From Poa pratensis (lineage: Eukaryota > Streptophyta > Magnoliopsida > Poales > Poaceae), in assembly GCA_947311845.1 (NCBI GenBank), contig CAMZMU010000012.1, forward strand, positions 6,036,750 through 6,100,749: a stretch of DNA of 64,000 bases, in the 5' to 3' direction. The translations under genes and the position numbers were made by a program. Of this stretch, positions 25,100 through 34,596 are shown one piece after another. The stretch's first letter is position 1. Each line of letters starts with the position of its first letter. Under the pieces are notes generated by a model, which saw nothing but the letters and a program-made list of their open reading frames with translations, searched no databases and was not told where the DNA came from.

Positions 25100-28000
25100 A
25101 TGGAGCCCGAGATGGCCGAGAGGAACGACGGCGACGGCGATGGCACGGCTCGCACATCACCGCGGAGGATATCGAGGGCCTCCGCGCGCGCGGACTCCTG
25201 TCGACGGAGGAGCGCGTGGGGGTGCGCCTCGCCACCGAGGACGAGGTGATCCCCGTCGCGCACGCTGGCGAATCGGTGGTCTTCATGAATCACTTCAACC
25301 GCGGGCTCGCATTGCCGGCGAGCCCGTTCCTCCAGAGCTTCCTCCAGTTGTTCGGCCTGCAGCCGCACCACCTCGGAGCCAACTCCGTGGCGATGCTGAC
25401 GTACTTCGCCACCGTTTGCGAAGGGTGGCTCGGCATCTGGCCGTCCCTTTCTTTCTTCTGCCGGCTCGTCTACCTCCGCGGCCGATACCTCGGCGACAAG
25501 GAGGAGCTCGGCTTCGTTGATTGCGGAGCCGCGATCGTCTACCGCCGGTCGCGGATGGAGCTGCCGGGTTACAAGAAACCGGACACGGTGAAGGACTGGC
25601 AGCGGACGTACTTCTACGTCCGCGACCTGAAGGTGGGTGAAGATCACATCCGCCTGCCGGCCTTCTAGCTGGTCGCCCCAGTGAGGGACAACTGGGGCAT
25701 GAAGAAGTACGGCGACCAGGCGGACGTCGACAAGATGCTCGAGCGGCTCGAGGCCCTCTTCACGAAGGAGGGGCTGACCACCCGGGACGTGACCCTCTTC
25801 TAGCTGTACAAACGGATCGAGCCGCTGCAGGCCAGGCTCCACAAGATCTACTTTCTGGACGGGCGCCTCGACCCCACCCGGCTGACCTGGAAGAGGTGGA
25901 AGCTGGAGTCGCTGATCGGTTGGCTCCGGCACGTCGCCAAGGAGCAGAGGGTGGCGGAGAACTGGAAATACAGCAGGGCGACGTACACTCGCCGGAAGCG
26001 GGCGCCCAAGGTACGTTGTCTTGCTTGTGCTCTTTCTTTCATGCCTTGGCCGGCTGCTCACCGGCCGGCTGCGCAGCCGTTCAAGATCCAGCTCGAAGAG
26101 GACGGGCCCCCAGTTCCGGCCGAACATCTAGCCGGAGATGGATGCGCCTGGGGAGCCCCAGCCGAAGGGCGAGGAGGAGGCGGCCGAGGGTGGCGGCAAT
26201 GGCGAGGGCGACGACAACGAGGCCGCCCAGGGAGATGGTGGTCGCACCGGGGGCGATCAGCGGATGACGCGCCAGCTAACCAGGCGCCGCTTGGAGGTGG
26301 CGAGGTGGGCAACGCTCCGCCGGCTGCTCGGGGTAAGCCGGTGCCTCTAGCTCTGATGTTGATGAGGTCTCGAAACCTGTGGAAGTCATTGATCTCTCGG
26401 ACACTGAGAGCGTTGAGAGTGCAGAGACCGAGGGGTCGACCTCGGCCCCCCGCCCGAAGAGAGCGAAGCCGGCTACTCCAACCGGCGTGGAGGGAGATGA
26501 CGACAACGACGAGTTGCTGCTGAGGAAGCGGCCGAAAAGGGTCCCGGTCAACGTGCGCGGGTAAGTGCTTCTCGTCGCTTGATATTTCTGCTGTCTTGGC
26601 GGATGAATCATCGTGCTTTCTTCAGGGCGATGAGGCCCTTGACTGTTGGGGGGCCACGGAGACGGCTGCTGCGCCGGCTGCGCCAGTGGACGTGGCCGCC
26701 CGGGCAGCGGAGAGCAGGAGGGCGGGCTAGGGGAGCAGCGCGAGTATCCCCCTGCGCCGGGTGTGGGAGGCCAGCCGGTGGGGCCCCAGGTCGAGGTGGT
26801 GTCGCCTTTCGGCGGAGGCGAGATCGAGAAGGCCGGTGATGCCCCGGGGGCAGCCGGGGTCGGAGAGGTGGGCGCTCCGAAGACGAGGGCCGGCGCGGCA
26901 CCCTCTACGAAGAGGGCCGAGTCGATGGCGAAGAAGAAGGCGGGGAAGCAGGCGGCGCCGGCAGCCGGGGAGAAGGCCAAGGGCGCCGCTGCTTCTTCGC
27001 AGCGGCAGCTGGTGCCGGCTGATCCCTCCATCGCTGCCAACGCCGGGGGGACGCGGAGGCCGACCAACCCGCTGGACTTTGCCTTGGAGATCCGGAAGGA
27101 GCTGGTGGTCCAGCTCCAGGACTTCGACCGCTTCCTGGAGCTGCTTAAGGTATGCTCTCGTGCTTAGTTTCTTTGATTTATCTTGGGCCGGCTGCGGCAG
27201 CCGGCTCGAGTCTTGAGCCTGATCTTTTCTTAACTTCAGGAGGAGTCCAACCAGAAGGTCCTGCAGTTGGAGAAGGACCTCGAGGCCGCCAAGAGTGAGT
27301 GTTTTGCCCGGCTGCGATTTTTCCATACGGAGCCGGGTGCGGGAGCTGATGATTTTCTTTGCAGAGAACGACGAGGAGCTGCGCGCCAAACTGGCTAGCT
27401 ACCAGTTCAGCGACCTGGCAAAGGAGGTGGAGCGCCTCAAGAAGCGCGACGAGGAGCGGCAGGCGGAGCTGGACAAACTGGCCGAGGCCAAGGGGGCGGT
27501 GGAGAAGGCGGCGGTGGAGGCGGGGAGCAGTTCGAGAAGCTGGAACAAGGCTATAACCAGCAGCGCAAGGACGACCAGGCGGAGATCACGAGGCTGAAGG
27601 ACGAGGTCGCCCGCATGACGACGGAGGAGGGGTTGGCGCGCAAAGAGCTGGCTCGAATTGACCTCGCTGTTCGAGGTAATCTTCGTGACGATGCCCTTGT
27701 CTTGCTTAAGGTTTTCTTGTCGTGACGTTTTTGTCCGGCTGCAGGCTACTATCCGTCTGCGGGCATGGAAGCGGCTAGGGCCCAGCTGGAAGCCCTTGGG
27801 GTGGAGCCGACTGATGCCGCCATTGCCGGCTGCTCGACCTCCGTGGCGGACCGGGTGGATCGGCTTGGGGTCGATGCTTGCGCTTGGCCTTCGCGACCGG
27901 GAGGCTCTGCAGGTACGTCTGGCCCGGCCAGGGAATTCCCATTGTCCTGGCCGAGCTGGCACGTCGTCTCGCCCTCGCGCCGGCTGCGGTGCAGGAGCTG

Positions 28001-28363
28001 CAGGAGTCAGCTGCGCGTGGCGGAGCCTTGTGGGCCGTGTCACTGCTCAAGTCCTGGTACCCGACTGCCGACCTGGAGCTGCTCATGGTGGGCTTCCGGG
28101 ATGATGACACGTACGCGAAGCTCAAGCAGCGCCTGGACCTTCGTGATGCTGCCTGCACCATCGCTGACTTCGTCGACTTTGCGGACTTCATCCCCGACAG
28201 AAAACCGGCCCAGCCGGCCAAGGACTCGGAGGCTGAGTACGCCGAGGAGGACGATGGCGACGAAGTCGAGGAGCCGGCGAAGGACTCCAAGGGAAAGGCC
28301 GCCGAAGAAACCGGCTGCTCCAAAACTGGCGACGTGGCCAGCTCCTCCAAGGCCGCCGAATGA
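25100..28363 (+). pseudogene. Antisense 'putative gypsy type transposon' (Transposase_28-like) gene in element E
   Basis: The plus strand encodes a plant-specific helical domain: ITAEDIEGLRARGLLSTEER, then VVFMNHFNRGLALPASPF, FATVCEGWLGIWPSLSFF and YFYVRDLKVG, characteristic of the family named putative gypsy type transposon. Downstream exons encode an acidic/basic linker (VIDLSDTESVESAETEG), coiled-coil segments (NDEELRAKLASYQFSDLAKE) and a C-terminal block ending SSSKAAE at 28363. Introns with GT/AG ends are visible near 27150 and 27295. It is broken: the ATGs at 25100 and 25112 are in another frame from the domain, and TAG stops sit at about 25666 and 25801 where glutamine is expected. Antisense genes are known in Tat-lineage elements (gene 23 of maize Grande); the function is unknown. 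Confidence 0.75.
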
Positions 28364-28552
28364 AGACCTCGGGATGCCGGGTTGCTGCTTGTATTCTCGT
28401 AGTTTCTGTTGAACTTGTCCTATTTGCCCCCGGGATGCCGGGCGTACTTGTTTAGAACTTCTGGCACTTGTGTCGTGACTTGCGGAGCTTCGTCTCCTTT
28501 ATTTTGTTTCTGCTCGAGGTTTCTCGTAATTGCTTTTGCCTCTTTACCCTCA

Positions 28553-28840
28553 CTAGCCCCCGAGATTCGGCTCGGCTGGCGCAGCGAGTCGAGTTGGATC
28601 TGAAGTGTCTTTGATAGTTTGCACGGCTGCGCTCGGGGCAACCGGGTTTCCGCGCACTAGCCCCCGAGATTCGGCCCGACTGGGGTAGCCAGTTGAGTCG
28701 AATCTGGACTAGGTATCTTCGAGAGTTTGCCCGGCTGGTCGTGACAGCCGGGTTTTCGTGCACTAGCCCCCGAGATTCGGCCCGACTGGCGTAGCCAGTT
28801 GAGTCGAATCTGGACTAGGTATGTTTGAGAGCTTGTGCGG
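28553..28840 (+). repeat. Tandem array of about 104-bp units carrying polypurine-tract-like motifs
   Basis: CACTAGCCCCCGAGATTCGG recurs near 28552, 28657 and 28761, each followed by a similar CTGGCGTAGCCAGTTGAGTC segment. On the minus strand each contains CTCGGGGGCTAG, the motif found at the working polypurine tract beside the 3' LTR. Confidence 0.8.
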
Positions 28841-28863
28841 CCGACAAAAAACGACACATAGAA

Positions 28864-29351
28864 CCTTCGTTAGATCGTTAGTCCTCAAAATCAAAAGGTT
28901 GCATTTTTTGCTTTGGTTTTTATTCGATTAGGGGCCGGCTCGCCCTTGTTTTGCCGCCCGTGCCCCTTCCCGTGTCTCGGCTCTGCGACCCCTGCTCTTG
29001 CCGGCTGAAATCTGCAGCCGGATCCGAAAGAGGGCCGGCTGGCTGGGCGCACGGTACTGAGATCTTTGAGAGGCTGGACGCAGGCGAACGAGAGCGCGGT
29101 TTTTTCTGTCGCGAGCCGGAGACTTTTTCTTTCTTATGGGCTTTTCGCGTGTGCCCCCTAGCCAGTTTCTGGCCAGCGTGTCAGCCGGGTTGCGGTCTGC
29201 AGCCGAATCCGAGAGTAGGCGTCGGGGTCGAGCACGGTACTAAGCTAACGTAAGCGAGAATCGGTAGTCGGCTAGCCACAGCGAAGGACAAAGAAACAAC
29301 ACTGAAACAACGGCAGCCCCCGAGTGTGCGCTCGGGAGTGCTAACTTTTAC
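28864..29351. other. Spacer between antisense gene end and integrase end in element E
   Basis: No ORF of note. It contains further CCGGCTG-rich segments and one CAGCCCCCGAG motif near 29313. I see no gene. Confidence 0.5.
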
Positions 29352-30645
29352 TCAAAAGAAACAACAGGGTGTTACACTTCTTCTAGGAGTAGAACGGCCT
29401 GAGGAGGCTGGCGTTCCACGGGCGTTCCCCCTCCTCGTAAGGGGTAAATGGCTTGTTCTTTTTCTCTCGCGTACGTCTGTGAGATAGTACGCGTTGTTGC
29501 GCAGCGCTCTGCTGATGATGAACGGGCCCTCCCAAGGGGAGGACAGCTTGTGGAGCCCCTTGGTGTCTTGGATCCACCGGAGCACTAGGTCTCCTTCACG
29601 GAACGTGACCGGTGCACTTTCCGGCTGTGGTACCGGCGCAGATTCTGCTGGTATATGGCCGATCTGGACAAGGCCAGTTCTCGTGCCTCTCGAGGAGGTC
29701 CACGCCATCTTCGTTTGCCCGCTTGGCTTCTTTCTCGGTGTAGAGGATGGCTCGAGGGGAGTCGAACTCGATGTCAGCCGGCAGGACTGCTTCCGCGCCG
29801 TAGACGAGGAAGAAGGGCGTGTAGTTCGTCGAGTGGTTGGGGGTGGTCCTGAGGCTCCAGAGTACATGCGGGAGCTCTTCGATCCAGCATCCGGGTGCTC
29901 GCTCGAGTGGGTCGACCAGCCGGGGCCGGATTCCGGCTAGGACTAGGCCGTTTGCTTTCTCCACTTGGCCATTTGACTGGGGATGTGACACCGAGGCGAG
30001 GTCCAGCCGGATTCGCTTCTCGCGGCAGAAACGCTTGAAGACGCCCTTGGCGAAGTTCGTGCCGTTGTCGGTGATGATGCTGTGCGGGTAGCCGTAGCGG
30101 TAGATGATGTCTTGGAAAAAGGTGATGACCGTCTGGCCGTCCCACTTCTTGACTGGCTTGGCCTCGATCCACTTGGTGAACTTGTCCACCGCTACGAGGA
30201 GGTGAGTCATGCCGCTTCACGCCGTCTTGAAGGGACCGACCATGTCGAGCCCCCAGACGGCGAATGGCCAGGTGATGGGGATGGTTTGCAGAGCTGCAGC
30301 CGGCGTGTGTTTCTGCTTGCTGAAGCGCTGGCAGCCGGTGCAGGCGCGGACCATCTGCTCGGCGTCAGCTAGAGCAGACGGCCAGTAGAACCCGTAGCGC
30401 AAAACTTTCGATGCGATTGACCTGGACGCGGCGTGGTGCCCGCATTCGCCCTTGTGGATGTCTTCTAGCAGGCGGCGCCCTTCTGCCGGCTCGACGCACC
30501 GCTGAAAAACGCCGTGGCGCTGCGCTTGTAGAGCTCGCTGTTGATGATGGTGTACGCCTTGGAGCGTCGCAGAACTTGTCGTGCTTGCACCTCCTCCTCT
30601 GGGAGTGTGCCGTGTGCGAGGAAGTCGAGGAATGGTTGCGCCCAT
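29352..30645 (-). pseudogene. Element E integrase
   Basis: The zinc-binding N-terminus has GHHAASRSIASKVL and CTGCQRF (HHCC). The core has VAVDKFTKWIEAKPV, ITDNGTNFAKGVF and HPQSNGQVEKANG, supplying the D, D and E of the catalytic triad. C-terminal LVLRWIQDTKGLHKLSSPWE follows. Frame changes occur near 30215 and 29700, so it is not a single open frame. It would insert cDNA into host DNA. Confidence 0.85.
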
Positions 30646-30676
30646 GAGGGAACTTCGTGGATGGTGAAGACGCCGG

Positions 30677-30950
30677 CTAGTGCCAGCTGGGCGGCTTTTG
30701 GATCCGGCTGCGCAGCCCCCGGGTGTGTCGGAGCAGCCCCCGGGTTTGCTCTGGTCTTGTCGATGAGCTCGGGGACGGGTGCGGCTGGCGCCTCATAGCC
30801 GGGTGGGTCCAGACAACGTGGTGGGGGGACAGCCCCCGAGTTTGCTTGTCCGGCTGGTGGGCCTGCAGCCCCCGGGTTTGTTTGTCTGGCTGGTGGGCTT
30901 GCAGCCCCCGGGATGACGATGGATTCCGAGTCGGGTGACGGTGTGATGGA
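30677..30950 (-). repeat. Pro/Ala-rich linker with 36-bp (12-residue) repeats
   Basis: Between RNase H and integrase of element E, CAGCCCCCGRGTTTG repeats at 30830, 30866 and 30902 with an exact 36-bp period. In the pol frame this encodes PGAASPPARQTN-like 12-residue repeats. Two further CAGCCCCCGGG motifs lie at 30713 and 30734. Confidence 0.8.
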
Positions 30951-30959
30951 TGGCTTGTA

Positions 30960-31806
30960 GACATGCTCGAGGGAGACGCCGGGTGGAATGGCTCGCCGGG
31001 TGCTGTAGAGCTTGGCGAGCATGTCAGCCGTCTCTTTGTTGGCTCTGGGCACGTGGTGGAATTCGCACCCCTCGAAACATGCGCAGAGTTGCTGCACGAA
31101 GAACCGGTAGGAGGCCATGTTGGCGTCCTTGGCGTCCCAATTTCCTGAATTTGCTGGATCACTAGATCCGAATCGCCGAAGCACAGGATGCGCTGGATGC
31201 TCATTGCCTTGGCGAGCTTGAGGCCGTGGACGAGGGCCTCGTACTCGGCGAGGTTGTTGGAGGCTTGAAGTGGATCTGCACGGCGTACTCCAGCCGGTTG
31301 CCCTTGGGCGCGGTGAGAACGATTCCGGCTCCCAGGCCTTCGTACATCTTGGAGCCGTCGAAGTGCATCTGCCAGTGCGCGGAGTCGGGCACAGGCGGCA
31401 GGTATTGTGTTTCCGCCTAGTCGACGATGAAATCGGCGATGAGCTGGGACTTGATGGATACTCTTGGCTGGTACAGGACCGTGTGCGGGGCCAAGTCGAC
31501 TGCCCACTTGGCGACTCGGCCGGTTGCGTCTTTGTTGCCGATGATGTCTCAGAGTGGAGCCGTGCTCACCACGGTGATGACGTGCTCTTGGAAGTAGTGG
31601 CGCAGCTTCTTCTCCGCCATGTGCACGCCGTATACGAGCTTCTGGTAGTGGGGGTAGTTCTGCTTCGACTGCGAGAGGACCTCGCTCACGTAGTAGACCG
31701 GCCGCTGGACCGAGTGCTCCTTGCCTTCCTCTTGGCGCTCCACCACTAGGACGATGCTGACGCACCGGTTGGTGGTGGCGATGTACATGAGCATGGGCTC
31801 CTTTGG
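30960..31806 (-). pseudogene. Element E RNase H and RT connection, 5' side cut by element N
   Basis: PVYYVSEVLSQSKQNYPHYQ belongs to the RT-RNase H connection. RNase H motifs follow: MHFDGSKMYEGLGAG, NNLAEYEALVHGL, FGDSDLVIQQIQ and ANKETADMLAKL, covering the D-E-D-D acids. Frames change near 31200 and 31420. The N-terminal side continues at 38209 beyond element N in the same reading frame. Confidence 0.8.
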
Positions 31807-31811
31807 GGCAG

Positions 31812-32933
31812 TGATGCGGGTAGGTCCCGATTTTCACGGATTTGTACGGAGGGAAGGATGAACACGAAGAACACGCGAAGAACGAAGAACACAAAAGAGG
31901 GAAATCAAACACACAAGGGTAAATAGCAAGTAGCAACCCGGCAAGACTCGATTGGTAACAAATCCCCGAGGGCAGCCCCCAATCCTCCTCTCCCAAGCAC
32001 ACCTTACTCTTAGAATTGTTTGTCCAATTGGTCAATCCAACCAATCCAACCTAGCCACCTAAAGATGGAAGATTAGCAAGTAATCGCAACTACAAGCGGA
32101 GCCTTGGTATCCACGCAGGGATCTTCTCCTCAAGAGGAGGCCTTGGTTCATCTCCACATGTGGAGGTCTTGATTCATCTCCATAGGAGGAAAGAGACACT
32201 TTGAGAAGAAGGAGCAAGGCTCTACTTTAGTTCCCAAATCATAGTCTAACCCTAGATCTAGTCCAAGGAGTGCTATTTATAGTCTAGATCCAAAACGAGG
32301 CGAAAGGATAAGGTTACACGGGTCCTGTCCCGAACTCATGCCCGCACTGGCGGTAGTACCGCTGGGTTAGCCGGTGGTACCGCTGGTGCGGGCAGGCGTC
32401 GCTGCTCCCCACGTCGCCGGTACCAGTTGGTACCGCTACTGGTGCCGCTGGCGGTACCGGACGTCGCGTCCGAAGCGCCGTTTTGGCGGTAGCTGGGGCG
32501 GTAGCACCGCCGACGTGGGGGTCGCCCGTCCCACGTCCCCGGTACCGACCGGTACCGCTGCCGGTGCCGCTGGAGGTACCGCCGGCGTGGGTTGAGGCCT
32601 TGCTGACTGGGCCAGGGGCGGTAGTACCGCTTAACCCGGCGGTAGTACCGCCGCCTGGGATTTCTTCTTCCTTCATCTTGTCGCTTCCTCCTCCTCTTCC
32701 ACGCGTACACCTTGGATGATCTTGAGTCTTGGGCTTCCTTGGCATCTTCCCGGATGTTCGTACTCGCCAAGTGGTACCTAGCATGGCAAAGGGGTAGACG
32801 CTCACGTAGTATACCATCCAAAGGGGCACGGAATGAGTTCTCATAGAGGAAGGAGTTCACCTTTGAGCTTAATGACGACTTGACATATGTTCGGTTGCTT
32901 GGCATGGTGATGGTCCTAGGTTGGGCTACATCA
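31812..32933 (-). repeat. 3' LTR of element N
   Basis: Plus-strand limits TGATGCGGGTAGG and GGGCTACATCA, 1122 bp. On the minus strand the tract AAAGGGGGGGGGGAGA directly precedes its start TGATGTAGCCC. It contains a cluster of palindromic GGTACC and GCGGTAGTACCGC motifs at about 32340-32650. Confidence 0.93.
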
Positions 32934-34596
32934 TCTCCCCCCCCCCTTTAAAAAGAGTCGTCCTCGACTCTTGCTCATCATCATGGCAAGGAGGTAGATG
33001 TGTAGACCTTGTCGTGTGGTTCACCATGTAGTCGATGGGAATGATGTTGCACTTCTTCAATGTCTCTTCGCCTTTCAAGTAACCTACAAAACTCACAAGG
33101 AAGACGAAACAACACTCAAAGAGTAGCCAATTCTTGAAGGTCATCGCATGAGCGCTTATGTAGAAGGAAGTCACCTTAGCAAGATGTCGATGCGCTCTTC
33201 TTGCAAGATCTTCCGTCATAGGGATGCGTGGTTGACACAACTCATGGAGGCTCATCCAAAGGTACGACCTACACATCAAAGTCCAAGCAAACCATGTGTG
33301 TGCAAGATAGAGGAGCATATCATCAATGACATGTCCATTCATGTTCATTACACCATTAGCACAACACAAATATGAGAAAGTCAAAGCATATGCAAGGTCA
33401 ATGTGCAAGCAATTTCTCGAAACATCATCAAAATGTGGGAACACAAAAACTCCATGAAAATGTGAGAAGGCAATGATAGCTATCTCATTTTGAAACATAT
33501 GATCATTATTGCACACAAGGCATTGCAAAGAACAATTTGTCATCATCCTTGATGCAATAAGAGGATAATTTGGCAAACACACACCATGAAAAATGTCCAA
33601 TGTATCAACATGATTGCAAACAAACCATAGGAAAGAGCAAGTTTTCGACATATTTGTTGCAACACCAAATGCGTAGGAACCAAAACACTCATGACAAGAC
33701 ATGCTCGAAATGTCATTATGGTTGCAAACAAGCCATTGGAAAGAACAATTGTTCATCATATTTGTTGCAACACATAAATCATTCATATGAAAGATGGGAA
33801 AATTTGTCTTGCCATAGGAGAAACCAACATCACAAACATGTTTGCAAACAAACCAAATGCAAGATAAATTGGTCAACTTGTTTGATGAAAAACATGGGAA
33901 AGGTATTAGAGCCGGGTTCGATCCACGACTCAAGTGTATGCTCTCAAGAGCTCGCATTGTCAACTCATGCTCAATTGCGGTTGACATTTTCATGCGTTTA
34001 CCGGCACACACAAGACACCATATGAAAAAATGATGTGCACGGTATATGAACACATCATCCATCATGACGCGTCTCTTCATTTGCACAACACCAACCACAC
34101 CAAAATCAAATGGAAAATATGACATATGTGGGTGGTCACTATGCAAAGTGAAGGATGGAACAAGATCCATAAAAGAGAATGAAAAATCTCCAAAAGGTGA
34201 GAAAGCTATGGGGGCAATCTCATAGGCCAATATATCAACATTATTGCAAACCAAGCATTTAAAAGAACAATTGTTCAATATTTTGGATGCAACAATGGGA
34301 AAGTAGCGCAAACATCGATTGCAAAACATGGGTATGGCAAAGTCATCACAAATAGGTTGTTCCACATGATCAACATTGGAAGTATCACATGGAAATAAAA
34401 ATGTATCATATGATGGGACAAGGAAATCATCCATAGCATGTAAGCAATCATCATTCATCATGTCCATGGGAGGGAACATGGTCACATCAACACCCATACC
34501 TTGATAGTCCCGCTCATGTGAAGTAGGTGTTGAAGTAGTAGTCGCTTCCATGTAGCCGACTTGATCATTTTGAAATAAACATGGGGTCATCGACAT
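32926..34596 (-). CDS. Element N ORF2: 556-residue cysteine-rich repeat protein, unknown function
   Basis: Intact frame from ATG at 34596 to a TAG at 32928-32926. I do not recognise a family. A short motif, roughly C-S-F-x-W-L-V-C-N-H-x-D, appears at about residues 110, 246, 284, 320 and 355 (for example CSFQWLVCNHND, CSFLWFVCNHVD). A larger module near residues 101-206 is repeated near 347-450: LNNCSFKCLVCNN...AFSPF against MTNCSLQCLVCNN...AFSHF. Paired cysteines and histidines suggest metal binding or disulphides, but this is inference. The last codons read through the polypurine tract (FKGGGEMM) and stop just inside the 3' LTR. It overlaps the end of ORF1 by 32 bp in another frame, so it needs reinitiation, a frameshift or a spliced RNA. 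Confidence 0.75.
   Translation of the reverse strand: MSMTPCLFQNDQVGYMEATTTSTPTSHERDYQGMGVDVTMFPPMDMMNDDCLHAMDDFLVPSYDTFLFPCDTSNVDHVEQPICDDFAIPMFCNRCLRYFPIVASKILNNCSFKCLVCNNVDILAYEIAPIAFSPFGDFSFSFMDLVPSFTLHSDHPHMSYFPFDFGVVGVVQMKRRVMMDDVFIYRAHHFFIWCLVCAGKRMKMSTAIEHELTMRALESIHLSRGSNPALIPFPCFSSNKLTNLSCIWFVCKHVCDVGFSYGKTNFPIFHMNDLCVATNMMNNCSFQWLVCNHNDISSMSCHECFGSYAFGVATNMSKTCSFLWFVCNHVDTLDIFHGVCLPNYPLIASRMMTNCSLQCLVCNNDHMFQNEIAIIAFSHFHGVFVFPHFDDVSRNCLHIDLAYALTFSYLCCANGVMNMNGHVIDDMLLYLAHTWFAWTLMCRSYLWMSLHELCQPRIPMTEDLARRAHRHLAKVTSFYISAHAMTFKNWLLFECCFVFLVSFVGYLKGEETLKKCNIIPIDYMVNHTTRSTHLPPCHDDEQESRTTLFKGGGEMM

Noticed and set aside
25060..26127. 355-codon minus-strand ORF
   Set aside because: Complement of the antisense transposon-family gene; its protein has no motifs.
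30677..32044. 455-codon minus-strand ORF
   Set aside because: It crosses the boundary of element N into E and its frame lacks the RNase H motifs, which are in other frames; a by-product of GC-rich sequence.
32314..32905. 176- and 189-codon ORFs, repeated at 37584-38175
   Set aside because: These are within both LTRs of element N and are composed of the palindromic GGTACC repeats; not supported as genes.
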